The notes beneath the pieces were generated by a model, which saw nothing but the letters and a program-made list of their open reading frames with translations, had not been told where the DNA came from and made no database searches. DNA of 64,000 nucleotides from CAVVTR01 sp963751245 (GTDB lineage Bacteria > Acidobacteriota > Thermoanaerobaculia > Thermoanaerobaculales > Thermoanaerobaculaceae): contig CAVVTR010000007.1 in assembly GCA_963751245.1 (NCBI GenBank), positions 310,001 through 374,000 on the forward strand. The letters are read 5' to 3'. Below are positions 52,497-61,301 of the stretch, piece after piece. Position 1 is the stretch's first letter. Every line of letters starts with the position of its first letter. A program made the position numbers and the translations under genes.

Positions 52497-53690
52497 GTGG
52501 TGGAGACAGTGCTCCTCGCGGCCTCGGGCCTGGGACTGGCGCTTACCGCGGTCATGACGGTGGCCCAGCGGCGCCTCCTGCGCGCTCCGAAGCCGTCTGC
52601 GGGCACGGACCTCCCTCCGGTGAGCATCCTCAAGCCGCTCAAGGGGGTGGACGCGGGCCTCGAGGAGAACCTGCACACCTTCTTCACCCTGGACTACCCC
52701 GACTACGAGGTCGTCCTCGGGGCCCGCGACGCCGACGACGCGGCCCTGGCCGTGGCGCGACGGGTGGCGGCGGCCCACCCCGGGGTGCCGTCGCGCGTCA
52801 TCGCCGATCCGCGGGAGGTCGGGTACAACCCCAAGGTCAACAACCTGGCGAACCTCCTCCGCCACGCCCGCCACGACGTCATCCTCATCAGCGACTCCAA
52901 CGTCCGGGTGGGTCCCGGAATGCTCTCGGGCATGGTGGCCCACCTCCTCCAGCCCGGCGTGGGGCTGGTCTCCTCGCCCATCGCCGGGTCGGCGGGGCAC
53001 GGAGCCGGGGCCCTCCTCGACACCTTCCAGCTCAACACCTTCGTCATGGGCGGCGTGGCCGCGATGCACCGGCTCTTCGGCGCCGTGTGCGTCGTCGGGA
53101 AGTCCATGCTGTTGCGGCGGGAGGTGCTCGAGTCGATCGGCGGGTTCGCACACCTGTCCCGCTACCTCGCCGAGGACCAGGTCTGCGGCCAGGAGGTGGC
53201 CGCGCTGGGGTTGCGGGTGGTGGTGGGCGGGGAGCCCGTGACCAACGTGCCCGGGACGCAGGCGTTGCGCCAGTTCGCGGCGCGCCACCTGCGCTGGGCG
53301 AAGATCCGGAGGCGCATGAGCCCGCTGGGCTTCGCGGGCGAGCTGCTCCTGAGCCCCTCGGTCCCGGCGCTGGCGGGGGTGCTCGTCACCCGTTCGTGGG
53401 AGTCGGTGCTGGCCCTGGTGGGGGTTGTGCTGGCGGCGGGGGTGGTGGCGGCGGCGGCGGAGCGACCGCTGGGTCTCCGTCGCAATCCCCTCGCCTACCC
53501 CGCCGTCGCGCTGGCGCGGGACCTCCTGGCCGGCGCCCTCTGGCTCATCCCCTGGGTCAGCGCGGGCGTGCGGTGGCGGGGCAACGCCTTCGTCCTCAGG
53601 CGCCGGACCCTGCTGGCTCCCGTCGGCGCACCGCCGCCGGGGCAGCTGCCCTCGACGCCCCGCGGGAGGCTGGTCTCGGGGACCGCGTAG
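52497..53690 (+). CDS. GT21 family glycosyltransferase, ceramide glucosyltransferase/HpnI-like
   Basis: A 397-residue membrane glycosyltransferase. One N-terminal helix and a C-terminal helical pair flank the catalytic domain. The D1-D2-D3-(Q/R)xxRW series is readable: PVSILKPLKGVDAGLEENL, DVILISDSNVR, AEDQVCGQE and ARHLRWAKIRRR. Relatives make glucosylceramide or glycosyl-diacylglycerol, or act in hopanoid side-chain synthesis (HpnI). No hopanoid or sphingolipid genes lie in the window, and the PHO-box-like repeats upstream favour a phosphate-free glycolipid. The start is the first of two GTG codons. Confidence 0.8.
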   Translation: MVETVLLAASGLGLALTAVMTVAQRRLLRAPKPSAGTDLPPVSILKPLKGVDAGLEENLHTFFTLDYPDYEVVLGARDADDAALAVARRVAAAHPGVPSRVIADPREVGYNPKVNNLANLLRHARHDVILISDSNVRVGPGMLSGMVAHLLQPGVGLVSSPIAGSAGHGAGALLDTFQLNTFVMGGVAAMHRLFGAVCVVGKSMLLRREVLESIGGFAHLSRYLAEDQVCGQEVAALGLRVVVGGEPVTNVPGTQALRQFAARHLRWAKIRRRMSPLGFAGELLLSPSVPALAGVLVTRSWESVLALVGVVLAAGVVAAAAERPLGLRRNPLAYPAVALARDLLAGALWLIPWVSAGVRWRGNAFVLRRRTLLAPVGAPPPGQLPSTPRGRLVSGTA

Positions 53691-53696
53691 GCGGCC

Positions 53697-55595
53697 TCAG
53701 CGCGGCCAGGGCTGGGCGTTGCGGGGTGGGTCCACGCCGGCGAGGGCGGAGACGAAGGCCGCAACCAACGTGAGGGACCGCGTCGCCACGCGCTTGCGGG
53801 GCACGGCGGCCCCCCGGGCCACCCAGATCGCGGCAAGCTCTCCGTGGGTGTCCAGGTAGCCGTGCTGGCCCGCGTAAGCCGCCGGCTCGTGCTCGGATCC
53901 TCCGATGCGGCCGTCCGCGGCGAACCCCGGGGTCATGAACGCCACGAGGTCCCCCGCCTCCGGAGCCTCGAGTCCGAGGGGGCCCAGCTCGTCGCGGCGG
54001 AACATGCGCTCTACCGCGGGCACGCCGTCCACCTCCAGGGCGGCCAGGGCGGAGGCCGCGGCACGGACCACCTCGTCCCGCCGGGCGGGGGGTACGACGC
54101 CGGTGGGCTCGCGTCCCTCGAGGTTGACGTAGAGCTGGGCGCACCCCCCGGAGCAAAAGGCGACCATCTTCGAGGCGGCGCCGGGAACGGGGTAGCGGCC
54201 GCTCGAGTCCGCGGTCGCGAGCCCGGCGCGCCGCAGCACCTCGTTGACGTGGACCTGCTCCCACAGCGGCGCCATGCCGTGGTCGGAAACCACCACCAGC
54301 GCGTCGCGGCGGAGGTCGAGCTGGCGGGCCAGGTCCCCGACGGCGCGGTCGGCGACGGCGTAACCGGCGTCCACGGCGTCTCCGGCGGTGGCGGCGAGGC
54401 CCGGCGAGTAGTCGCGCTGCCGGGGACCGGTGACGAGGAGGGCGTGCTCCACCTCGTCCACGACGGGCTGGTACGCCATGAGCAGATCGAAGCGCTCGTG
54501 GGCGACGGCGCTCGCGGCGCAGCTCGAGAGGTAGGCGGAGAAGCGGCGGACCTGGGCAAGGTACTCGGAGACGGAGAGCCCGCCCTCCCCGGCCAGCCCG
54601 CGCTCCAGCGCCCGGTCGTCCGCCGGGCCGGGCCAGAACCCCGCGTCGCGGTCGAGCCGCTCGCGGAACGACCGGGGATAGGCCCGGGTGGCGTTGAAGG
54701 AGCCCTGGTAGAAGCGCACCCGGTCGAGACCGGGATCGAGGTCCTGGAGCAGGCACCACGATCCGACGAGGCGGGAGCCGCCGTCGGGGTCGGGGGTGAC
54801 GAGCTGCAGGGGGAACCACTCGCCGGGGCGCACCCTGGCCAGGGTACCGTCGGCGGGATCGGGGTCGTCGTCCACGACGAGGGAGGTGTAGGTCGGCGGA
54901 CCGCCCCCGGGGGCGGTGCAGGCGGTGAGATAGAAGGTGGCGGTGGGCGGCACGTCCCCGCCGGACAGCTTCACGGCGACAGTGGCCAGCCGCGGCGAGC
55001 CGCACTGCTCCGGCGCGGCGGCCCCGCCCGCGGGGACAGGGGCGAACTCACGCGCCGAGAGCGCGACCTCGCGGGGGTGCGCGAAGGGGGCGGCCGGGAA
55101 GGCGGTGCCGAAGTCGGCCGCGCGCTGCGGCGCGGTGCCGTCGCAGCCGGGAAAGGCGAGCACGCCCACGCGCCGGCCCTGGCGGCGGAACGCCGCCCAC
55201 AGCGGTTCGGCGTGCCACGGCGCGGCGAAGCCGGACACGCTCTGCGAGATGGGTGTGCCGGGCAGGTGGAACGCGTTGGAAACGATCCCCGTCACCGCGG
55301 GGAACGCGCCGGTGGCGATGGACGCGTGGCTGACGGCCGTGAGGGTGGGGTTCACCGCGATGGCCCGGTCCACGACGAAGCCCCGGGCGGCGAAGGCGGC
55401 GAGTCCTTCCGCGTCGTGGTAGGCGCCCCGGGCGAGGAGCTCGTCCTGCCGGACCGCCGCCAGCCCGTCGATGGAGAGCAGCACGACGCGGCGGGCGGGC
55501 GCGCCGCCTCCGGCGGGAATGGCGATGGGCTCTTCCGAGCGGCACGCAGCGAGGACGGCCACGGCGGCGACAGCGATCCAGACTCGTCGGGACAT
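53697..55595 (-). CDS. Lipoprotein type I phosphodiesterase/nucleotide pyrophosphatase-like
   Basis: A 632-residue alkaline-phosphatase-superfamily enzyme. The signal peptide ends in lipobox LAAC (Cys18). The core has VVLLSIDGLAAVRQ, AVNPTLTAVSHASIATG with the nucleophilic Thr, VVDEVEHALLV and VVVSDHGMAPLWEQVHVNEV. It ends HGYLDTHGELAAIWV. It is a lipid-anchored exo-enzyme that splits phosphodiesters or pyrophosphates and could supply phosphate outside the cell. It converges on the GT21 gene (six-base gap) and is divergent from pstC. Confidence 0.85.
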   Translation of the reverse strand: MSRRVWIAVAAVAVLAACRSEEPIAIPAGGGAPARRVVLLSIDGLAAVRQDELLARGAYHDAEGLAAFAARGFVVDRAIAVNPTLTAVSHASIATGAFPAVTGIVSNAFHLPGTPISQSVSGFAAPWHAEPLWAAFRRQGRRVGVLAFPGCDGTAPQRAADFGTAFPAAPFAHPREVALSAREFAPVPAGGAAAPEQCGSPRLATVAVKLSGGDVPPTATFYLTACTAPGGGPPTYTSLVVDDDPDPADGTLARVRPGEWFPLQLVTPDPDGGSRLVGSWCLLQDLDPGLDRVRFYQGSFNATRAYPRSFRERLDRDAGFWPGPADDRALERGLAGEGGLSVSEYLAQVRRFSAYLSSCAASAVAHERFDLLMAYQPVVDEVEHALLVTGPRQRDYSPGLAATAGDAVDAGYAVADRAVGDLARQLDLRRDALVVVSDHGMAPLWEQVHVNEVLRRAGLATADSSGRYPVPGAASKMVAFCSGGCAQLYVNLEGREPTGVVPPARRDEVVRAAASALAALEVDGVPAVERMFRRDELGPLGLEAPEAGDLVAFMTPGFAADGRIGGSEHEPAAYAGQHGYLDTHGELAAIWVARGAAVPRKRVATRSLTLVAAFVSALAGVDPPRNAQPWPR

Positions 55596-55632
55596 GGTTC
55601 CAGGATAGCCCGCCGGCGGACTCTCCGGCGGT

Positions 55633-55665
55633 CTTCACACCGTCTTCACGCCGGCACCGCAGACT
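55633..55665 (+). promoter_or_regulatory. PHO-box-like repeat and -10 ahead of pstC
   Basis: CTTCACA at 55633 and CTTCACG at 55644 are 11 bp apart. A weak -10 (CAGACT, 55660-55665) begins nine bases after the second unit, the same offset as at pstS. Pho-controlled promoters usually lack a -35 and have the box in its place. It points toward pstC and leaves a leader of about 155 bases. Confidence 0.6.
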
Positions 55666-55830
55666 CCCGCCGGGTCAGCTGACCGTGGGGCCGGGCCTCG
55701 GGTATCCGGCCGGCAGGGGAACGTTGGCCGGACCATCGTGGACGGGAGCTCGGGTGCATCGCGCACATCGCCTCTGGCCGGGGACAATCTCCGGAGACCA
55801 TCACGACCGCCGCGGCGGCGCGGAGCGGCC

Positions 55831-56760
55831 GTGAGCGCGGCGGGCAGCCGTCCCCGGCAGGCGGCGGGGGACCTGATCTTCCGCACCATTACCATGGTCT
55901 CCGCGGCGACGGTCCTGCTCGCCGTGGCGGGTCTGTTCGTCGAGTTGGTCCGCAACTCCCGGCTCTCCCTGGCGAGGTTCGGCCCCGCCTTCGTCACCTC
56001 CTCGGCCTGGAACCCGGTCACCAAGGACTTCGGGGCGCTGAGCAGCATCTTCGGGACGGTGGTCTCCACCGTCATCGCCATGGCCATCGCCGTGCCCTTG
56101 AGCCTGGTCATCGCGCTCTTCCTCGTCGAGCTGGCCCCGCCCCGGGTGAGCCGCCTCGTGAGCGGCGGCATCGAGCTGCTGGCCGCGATCCCGTCGATCA
56201 TCTACGGCATGTGGGGCCTGTTCGTCTTCGCGCCCTTCATGGCCGACCACGTGCAACCGCTCCTCAACCGGACCCTCGGCTTCCTGCCGCTGTTCCAGGG
56301 CCCCCCCATGGGGATCGGCATGCTCTCGGCGGGGATCATCCTCGCGTTCATGGTCCTGCCGTTCATCACGGCCGTGATGCGCGACGTGTTCGGCATGGTG
56401 CCTCCGGTGCTCAAGGAGTCGGCGTACGGCCTCGGCGCCACCACCTGGGAGGTCACCCGCAAGGTGACCGTGCGCTACGGCCTGCGGGGCCTGATGGGCG
56501 CCGTCTTCCTCGGGCTGGGGCGCGCCATCGGCGAGACCATGGCGGTGACCTTCGTCATCGGCAACGACCATCGCATCTCGGCCTCGCTGTTCGCCGCCGG
56601 CAACAGCATCGCCTCCACGCTGGCCAACGAGTTCGCCGAGGCGTCGGAGCCGCTGTACCTGAGCTCCCTCATGGAGCTCGGCCTGATCCTCTTCGTCATG
56701 ACGTTCCTCATCCAGGTGTTCACGCAGCTGATGCTCAACCGTATCAAGGGCCAGAAGTGA
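55831..56760 (+). CDS. pstC: Phosphate ABC transporter permease
   Basis: A 309-residue inner-membrane permease with about six helices: ITMVSAATVLLAVAGLF, then the PstC region FGALSSIFGTVVSTVIAMAI, and the coupling loop ESAYGLGATTWEVTRKV followed by GLGRAIGETMAVTFVIGN. The start is set at GTG 55831 with GGAG seven bases upstream, giving the family's length. A GTG at 55738 would add 31 residues of arginine-rich sequence without family likeness. It heads pstC-pstA-pstB. Confidence 0.93.
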   Translation: MSAAGSRPRQAAGDLIFRTITMVSAATVLLAVAGLFVELVRNSRLSLARFGPAFVTSSAWNPVTKDFGALSSIFGTVVSTVIAMAIAVPLSLVIALFLVELAPPRVSRLVSGGIELLAAIPSIIYGMWGLFVFAPFMADHVQPLLNRTLGFLPLFQGPPMGIGMLSAGIILAFMVLPFITAVMRDVFGMVPPVLKESAYGLGATTWEVTRKVTVRYGLRGLMGAVFLGLGRAIGETMAVTFVIGNDHRISASLFAAGNSIASTLANEFAEASEPLYLSSLMELGLILFVMTFLIQVFTQLMLNRIKGQK

Positions 56761-56767
56761 GGCGCCC

Positions 56768-57616
56768 GTGATCCTCAGGTCGAAGGCCCGGCGCAAGGCG
56801 CTCGATCTGGCGGTCAAGGCCGTCTCCACGCTGTCCGCCGGCGCCGGGCTCGTGATCCTGGGGTGGATCCTGTTCGTGCTGGTGCGACGGGGCAGCGCCG
56901 CCATCAACTGGGCGTTCTTCACCCAGCTCCCCTCCCCGCCGGGGGGCGAGGGCGGCGGCCTCGGCAGCGCCATCGTCGGCACCCTGGCGATGACGGCGCT
57001 GTCCACGGCGATCGCCGTTCCCCTGGGCCTCCTCTCGGGCATCTACCTGGCCGAGTACGGCAGCGACACCCGCTTCGGCACCCTGGTCCGGTTCACCGCC
57101 AACGTCATGATGGGCATCCCGTCCATCATCATCGGGCTGTTCGTGTACACCTTCCTCGTCGTGCCGTTCGGGCACTTCTCGGGCTACGCCGGGGCCGTGG
57201 CGCTGGCGTTGCTCATCCTGCCGGTGGTCGCCCGCACCACGGAGGACATGCTCGCGCTCGTCCCCAACGCCTTCCGGGAGTCGGCGCTGGCGCTCGGCGC
57301 GCCCCGCTGGCGGGTCACCGTCGGGGTGGTGATGCGGGCGGCCAGGAACGGGGTGATGACCGGCGTGCTGCTGGCCGTGGCGAGGGTCTCCGGCGAGACG
57401 GCGCCGCTGCTGTTCACGGCCCTCAACAGCCCGTACTGGCCCACGTCGCTGTCGCGGCCGACGGCGAACCTCACCGTCACCATCTTCAACTACGCCATGT
57501 CGCCCTACGACAACTGGCAGCAGGCCGCGTGGGGCGCGTCCCTGGTCATCATGGCCGGCATCCTGGTCATGACGCTGGTGGCGCGCTTCCTGCTGAGGGA
57601 GGCGAAACAACGATGA
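56768..57616 (+). CDS. pstA: Phosphate ABC transporter permease
   Basis: A 282-residue permease with six helices: GTLAMTALSTAIAVPLGLLS, then IYLAEYG, VMMGIPSIIIGLFVY and the coupling loop ESALALGAPRWRVTVGVVM, as in PstA, ending with SGETAPLLFTAL. GTG start seven bases after pstC; the stop overlaps the pstB start by four bases. It forms the channel together with PstC. Confidence 0.94.
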   Translation: MILRSKARRKALDLAVKAVSTLSAGAGLVILGWILFVLVRRGSAAINWAFFTQLPSPPGGEGGGLGSAIVGTLAMTALSTAIAVPLGLLSGIYLAEYGSDTRFGTLVRFTANVMMGIPSIIIGLFVYTFLVVPFGHFSGYAGAVALALLILPVVARTTEDMLALVPNAFRESALALGAPRWRVTVGVVMRAARNGVMTGVLLAVARVSGETAPLLFTALNSPYWPTSLSRPTANLTVTIFNYAMSPYDNWQQAAWGASLVIMAGILVMTLVARFLLREAKQR

Positions 57617-58419
57617 GCGGCTCGCCCACACCCCCCGCCGGCGCCACGGCCCCCGGCACGGCCGGCGCCGCCAAGATCTCGGCCCGGGGCCTGAGCTTCT
57701 TCTACGGCGACCACCAGGCCCTCTTCGACAACGACCTCGACCTGGCCGAGGGCAAGGTCACCGCCATCATCGGCCCCTCCGGCTGCGGCAAGTCCACGCA
57801 CCTGCGGGTCTACAACCGGATCTTCGAGCTCTACCGGGACCAGCGCGCCGTGGGCGAGGTCCTCCTCGACGGCCGCAACATCCTCTCGCCCTCCGTGGAC
57901 GTCATCGAGCTGCGCCGCAAGGTGGGCATGATCTTCCAGAAGCCGACGCCCTTCCCGGTCACGGTGTTCGACAACGTGGCCTACGGGCTCCGCCTCCACT
58001 ACGCCGTGTCCAAGAGCGAGCTGTTCGAGCGCGTCGAGCGGGCGCTGCGCCTCGCCGCCCTGTGGGACGAGGTCAAGGACAAGCTCCACCAGCAGGGCAC
58101 GGCACTGTCCGGCGGGCAGCAGCAGCGGCTCTGCATCGCCCGCGCCATCGCCGTGGAGCCGGAGGTGCTGCTCATGGACGAGCCGACCTCGGCCATCGAC
58201 CCGGTGGCCACGGCCAAGATCGAGGAGCTGGTGCAGTCGCTGCGGGGCCGCTTCACCATCTGCATCGTCACCCACAACATGCAGCAGGCCGCCCGCGTCT
58301 CCGACCTCACCGCGTTCTTCTTCCAGGGCCGCATCGTGGAGTTCGGCGCCACCAGCACCATCTTCACCAACCCCCGCAAGAAGCAGACCGAGGATTACAT
58401 CACCGGCCGCTTCGGCTAG
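57613..58419 (+). CDS. pstB: Phosphate ABC transporter ATP-binding protein
   Basis: A 268-residue ATPase with Walker A GPSGCGKST, Q-loop MIFQKPTPFP, signature LSGGQQQRLCIARAIA, Walker B VLLMDEPTSAIDP and H-loop IVTHNMQQA. The residues after GKST are HLRVYNR where PstB usually has LLRCLNR, a small departure. It energises PstC-PstA. It ends the operon before a structured 170-base gap that leads to pstS. Confidence 0.95.
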   Translation: MSGSPTPPAGATAPGTAGAAKISARGLSFFYGDHQALFDNDLDLAEGKVTAIIGPSGCGKSTHLRVYNRIFELYRDQRAVGEVLLDGRNILSPSVDVIELRRKVGMIFQKPTPFPVTVFDNVAYGLRLHYAVSKSELFERVERALRLAALWDEVKDKLHQQGTALSGGQQQRLCIARAIAVEPEVLLMDEPTSAIDPVATAKIEELVQSLRGRFTICIVTHNMQQAARVSDLTAFFFQGRIVEFGATSTIFTNPRKKQTEDYITGRFG

Positions 58420-58441
58420 GAGGCCGTTGCACAGAGGCTCC

Positions 58442-58577
58442 GGCTGCGGCTTGCGGTGGCAGCCGCCTGGCTGCGTCGGCCTCCGTGCCAGCCGGCGCCA
58501 TCGCAACCCTCGCTTTCGTCGCTCCGCGTGGAGGCCCCCTCGGCCCCCGGCCGCGGGGGGCCCGGGTGGCCACCCGG
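58442..58577 (+). other. GC-rich hairpins between pstB and pstS
   Basis: The gap 58420-58691 has no gene. GGCTGC at 58442, GCAGCC at 58459 and GGCTGC at 58469 can pair in two mutually exclusive ways. GGCCCCC at 58533-58539 pairs with GGGGGCC at 58556-58562, and a 16-bp perfect palindrome lies at 58562-58577. No T run follows, so this is more likely RNA processing, stability or Rho-dependent termination than an intrinsic terminator. Confidence 0.45.
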
Positions 58578-58593
58578 CAACGGGTGAAGTTTT

Positions 58594-58637
58594 CTTAACA
58601 GCGCCCTCGCATGCGCATCACGCCGACCACCTAGAGT
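58594..58637 (+). promoter_or_regulatory. PHO-box-like triple repeat and -10 of pstS
   Basis: Units at 58594 (CTTAACA), 58605 (CCTCGCA) and 58616 (CATCACG) are exactly 11 bp apart, and a -10 TAGAGT lies at 58632-58637, nine bases after the last unit. The units are less alike than at the other three sites, but spacing and -10 placement agree with the pstC site. Transcription would start near 58645, 47 bases before pstS. Confidence 0.5.
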
Positions 58638-58691
58638 CCGGACCCAGGGGAAGGTCGATCCTCCTCCCCTCCGAGAAAAGGAGACGCGGCA

Positions 58692-59744
58692 ATGATGAGC
58701 ACGACGAAGAAGGTCCTCACCGGTGTGGCGATCGCGCTGCTGGGCGTCGCCGCGGGTACGGCCACGGCCCAGGAGCGCAGCATCTCCGGCGCCGGCGCCA
58801 CCTTTCCCTATCCGATCTACGCGAAGTGGGCGAACGCCTACTACAAGGCCACCGGGCTCAAGCTGAACTACCAGTCGATCGGGTCCGGCGGCGGCATCGC
58901 CCAGATCAAGGCGAAGACCGTCGACTTCGGCGCCTCCGACGCCCCCCTCGAGAAGGCCGAGCTGGACGCCAGCGGGCTGATTCAGTTTCCCATGATCATG
59001 GGCGGCGTGGTCCCCGTGGTGAACCTGGACGGCATCAAGGCCGGCCAGATCAAGCTCACCGGGGAGGTGCTCGCGGACATCTTCCTGGGTACGATCTCCA
59101 GCTGGAACGACCCGGCCATCGCCAAGCTGAACCCCGGCGTCGCGCTGCCCTCCAAGGCGATCACCGTGGTGCACCGGGCCGACGGCTCGGGGACCACGTG
59201 GATCTTCACCAACTACCTGGACAAGATCTCCCCCGCCTGGCACTCCAAGGTCGGCACCGACAAGTCGGTGGCGTGGCCGGTGGGCGTCGGCGGCAAGGGC
59301 AACGAGGGCGTCGCCGCCTACGTGCAGCGCATCAAGGGCGCCGTCGGCTACGTCGAGTACGCCTACGCGCTCCAGAACAAGATGACCTACGCTCAGCTCG
59401 GCAACCGTGCCGGCGTGTTCGTGTCCCCCACCATCGAGTCGTTCCAGGCGGCGGCGGCCAACGCGGACTGGAAGGACGCCCCCGGCTTCTACCTGGTCCT
59501 CACCGACCAGCCCGGTGAGAAGAGCTGGCCCATCACCGGCGCTTCCTTCATCATCGTCTACCGCGAGCAGGGCAAGTTCGAGCGCAGCAGGGACATGCTC
59601 AAGTTCTTCGACTGGTGCCTGCGGGAGGGCCAGCCCATGGCCGAGGCGCTCGCCTACGTGCCGATGCCCTCCAACGTCGTCTCGCTCATCGAGGACGAGT
59701 GGAAGGCCGACATCCGCGCGGGCGGCAAGGCGGTCTGGCAGTAG
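58692..59744 (+). CDS. pstS: Periplasmic phosphate-binding protein
   Basis: A 350-residue substrate-binding protein. The signal peptide is cleaved near TATAQERS (residue 26). Phosphate-contact segments SGAGATFPYPIYAKW, GSGGGIAQI, FGASDAPLEKAE and RADGSGTTW are typical of PstS. It delivers phosphate to PstC-PstA. ATG at 58692 with AAAAGGAG nine bases upstream. It sits after pstB rather than first, with its own PHO-box-like promoter, so it can be made in excess of the permease. Confidence 0.95.
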   Translation: MMSTTKKVLTGVAIALLGVAAGTATAQERSISGAGATFPYPIYAKWANAYYKATGLKLNYQSIGSGGGIAQIKAKTVDFGASDAPLEKAELDASGLIQFPMIMGGVVPVVNLDGIKAGQIKLTGEVLADIFLGTISSWNDPAIAKLNPGVALPSKAITVVHRADGSGTTWIFTNYLDKISPAWHSKVGTDKSVAWPVGVGGKGNEGVAAYVQRIKGAVGYVEYAYALQNKMTYAQLGNRAGVFVSPTIESFQAAAANADWKDAPGFYLVLTDQPGEKSWPITGASFIIVYREQGKFERSRDMLKFFDWCLREGQPMAEALAYVPMPSNVVSLIEDEWKADIRAGGKAVWQ

Positions 59745-59770
59745 CTTCCCCCGGACCCTCCGGGGCCGGG

Positions 59771-59803
59771 GCGCCCTCTCCCGTCCGAACCGGGGGAGGG
59801 CGC
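59771..59803 (+). terminator. Hairpin after pstS
   Basis: A 12-bp stem (59771-59782 with 59792-59803; one T-G pair) and nine-base loop, 26 bases after the pstS stop, without a T run. It probably limits or stabilises the pstS message before phoU. Confidence 0.5.
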
Positions 59804-59876
59804 ACCCTCGTCGGCGAGGCAGGGGCGGGAGGCAGGGGGTACACTTGGTGACGAGGAATTCGGGCGAGGAGCGGAG

Positions 59877-60557
59877 ATGGAGATCACGCTGGAAAAGGAA
59901 CTGGACTCGCTCAAGCAGCTGCTCCTGACGATGGCCGGAGAGGCCGAGCGACAGCTCGAGCTCGCCATCCGTTCCCTGGTGGAGCGGCGCATCGAGCTCG
60001 CGGAGCAGGTCATCGCCGGCGACGCGGTCATCGACCAGCGGGAGCTGGAGGTCGACCGCCGGGTCACCGAGCTCATCGTGCGGGCCCAGCCGATGGCGCG
60101 CGACCTCAGGCTGGTGATCACCGCCATCAAGATCGCCCCCGACCTCGAGCGTGTGGCGGATCACGCCGTCAACATCGCCGAGCAGGCGCTGCGGCTCAAC
60201 CGCCTTCCCCCCCTCAAGCCGTTCATCACCATTCCCCAGATGGCGCAGACCGCGGCCGGCATGGTGCGCGACGCCCTGGCCGCCTTCATCCGCTCGGACA
60301 CGCAGCTGGCGCGCGAGGTCATCGCCCGGGACGACCACGTGGACGCCACCCACGAGGAGATCTTCCGCGAGCTGCTCACCTATATGATGGCCGACCAGGC
60401 GACCATTCCCCGGGCCCTCGCGGTGCTTCTGGTGGCCCGCTCCCTCGAGCGCATCGCCGACCAGGCCACCAACATCTGCGAGCAGGTGGTGTACCTGGTC
60501 GAGGGCGAGGACATCCGCCACCGCCATGACGACGATCAGGCGAACAGCCGGAGCTGA
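59877..60557 (+). CDS. phoU: Phosphate signalling regulator PhoU
   Basis: A 226-residue all-helical protein made of two PhoU repeats, each with the metal-binding pattern: LERVADHAVNIAEQAL (residues about 85-100) and LERIADQATNICEQVV (about 185-200). It restrains PhoR-PhoB signalling when phosphate is plentiful, and links Pst transport to the kinase. ATG with GAGGAGCGGAG upstream. Confidence 0.95.
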   Translation: MEITLEKELDSLKQLLLTMAGEAERQLELAIRSLVERRIELAEQVIAGDAVIDQRELEVDRRVTELIVRAQPMARDLRLVITAIKIAPDLERVADHAVNIAEQALRLNRLPPLKPFITIPQMAQTAAGMVRDALAAFIRSDTQLAREVIARDDHVDATHEEIFRELLTYMMADQATIPRALAVLLVARSLERIADQATNICEQVVYLVEGEDIRHRHDDDQANSRS

Positions 60558-60608
60558 CCGGGCGGGGGGCCGCACACCCGCGGGGCCGCCCGCGGGGAGG
60601 ATCGGAGG

Positions 60609-61301
60609 ATGACGATCCGCGTCTACCTGGTCGAGGACGACGAGGACATCGGGCCGATGGTCCGCCGCCACCTGGAGCGCTCGGGGGAGTACGCGGTGTC
60701 GGTGTTCACCACCGGCGCGAACTTCCTCGCCGCCTGCGAGGAGACGGTCCCCGACGCCGTGGTGCTGGACCTGAGCCTGCCCGACACGGACGGTCTCACG
60801 CTGTGCCGGGAGCTGCGCACCTGGGACACCACCCGCACCCTGCCGATCCTCATGCTCACCGCCCGCGCCGGGGAGTCGGACCGCGTGATGGGCCTCGAGC
60901 TCGGCGCCGACGACTACCTCACCAAGCCGTTCTCCCTGCGCGAGCTGACCGCGCGGCTGCGCTCGCTGCTGCGCCGGGTGCAGTGGGAGCGGGGCACGCC
61001 GGGGGAGACGTACCGCGACGGCCGCCTGGAGGTGGACGCGGCGCGCCACCGGGTGGTGTGGAGGGGGGAGGACGTCCACCTCACCCGCCGCGAGTTCGAC
61101 GTGCTCTGGTACCTCATCTCCCTGGCCGGCCGCGTGGCCTCCCGGGAGCAGATCCTCGACGCCGTGTGGGGGCTCGCCACGTCGGTGGACGCCCGCACTG
61201 TCGACGCCCACGTGCGGACGCTGCGGCGCAAGCTGTCCGAGGACGTCATCGAGACGCTGATCGGCGCCGGCTACCGGTTCCGCGGGGAGGCGACCCCGTG
61301 A
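60609..61301 (+). CDS. PhoB-like OmpR-family response regulator
   Basis: A 230-residue regulator: receiver domain with VEDDEDIG acid pocket, phosphoacceptor Asp54 in VLDLSLPDTDG and Lys106 in LTKPFSL. The winged-helix DNA-binding domain follows (HLTRREFDVLWYLISLAGRVASREQIL, then VDAHVRTLRRKL and GAGYRF). Its place between phoU and a histidine kinase, with PHO-box-like repeats at four nearby sites, makes it the likely PhoB. It overlaps the kinase gene by four bases. Confidence 0.9.
   Translation: MTIRVYLVEDDEDIGPMVRRHLERSGEYAVSVFTTGANFLAACEETVPDAVVLDLSLPDTDGLTLCRELRTWDTTRTLPILMLTARAGESDRVMGLELGADDYLTKPFSLRELTARLRSLLRRVQWERGTPGETYRDGRLEVDAARHRVVWRGEDVHLTRREFDVLWYLISLAGRVASREQILDAVWGLATSVDARTVDAHVRTLRRKLSEDVIETLIGAGYRFRGEATP

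Noticed and set aside
58416..61211. A 931-codon minus-strand frame opposite pstS, phoU and the response regulator
   Set aside because: It lies wholly antisense to three clear genes, has His/Gly/Asp-rich shadow composition and no recognisable domain.
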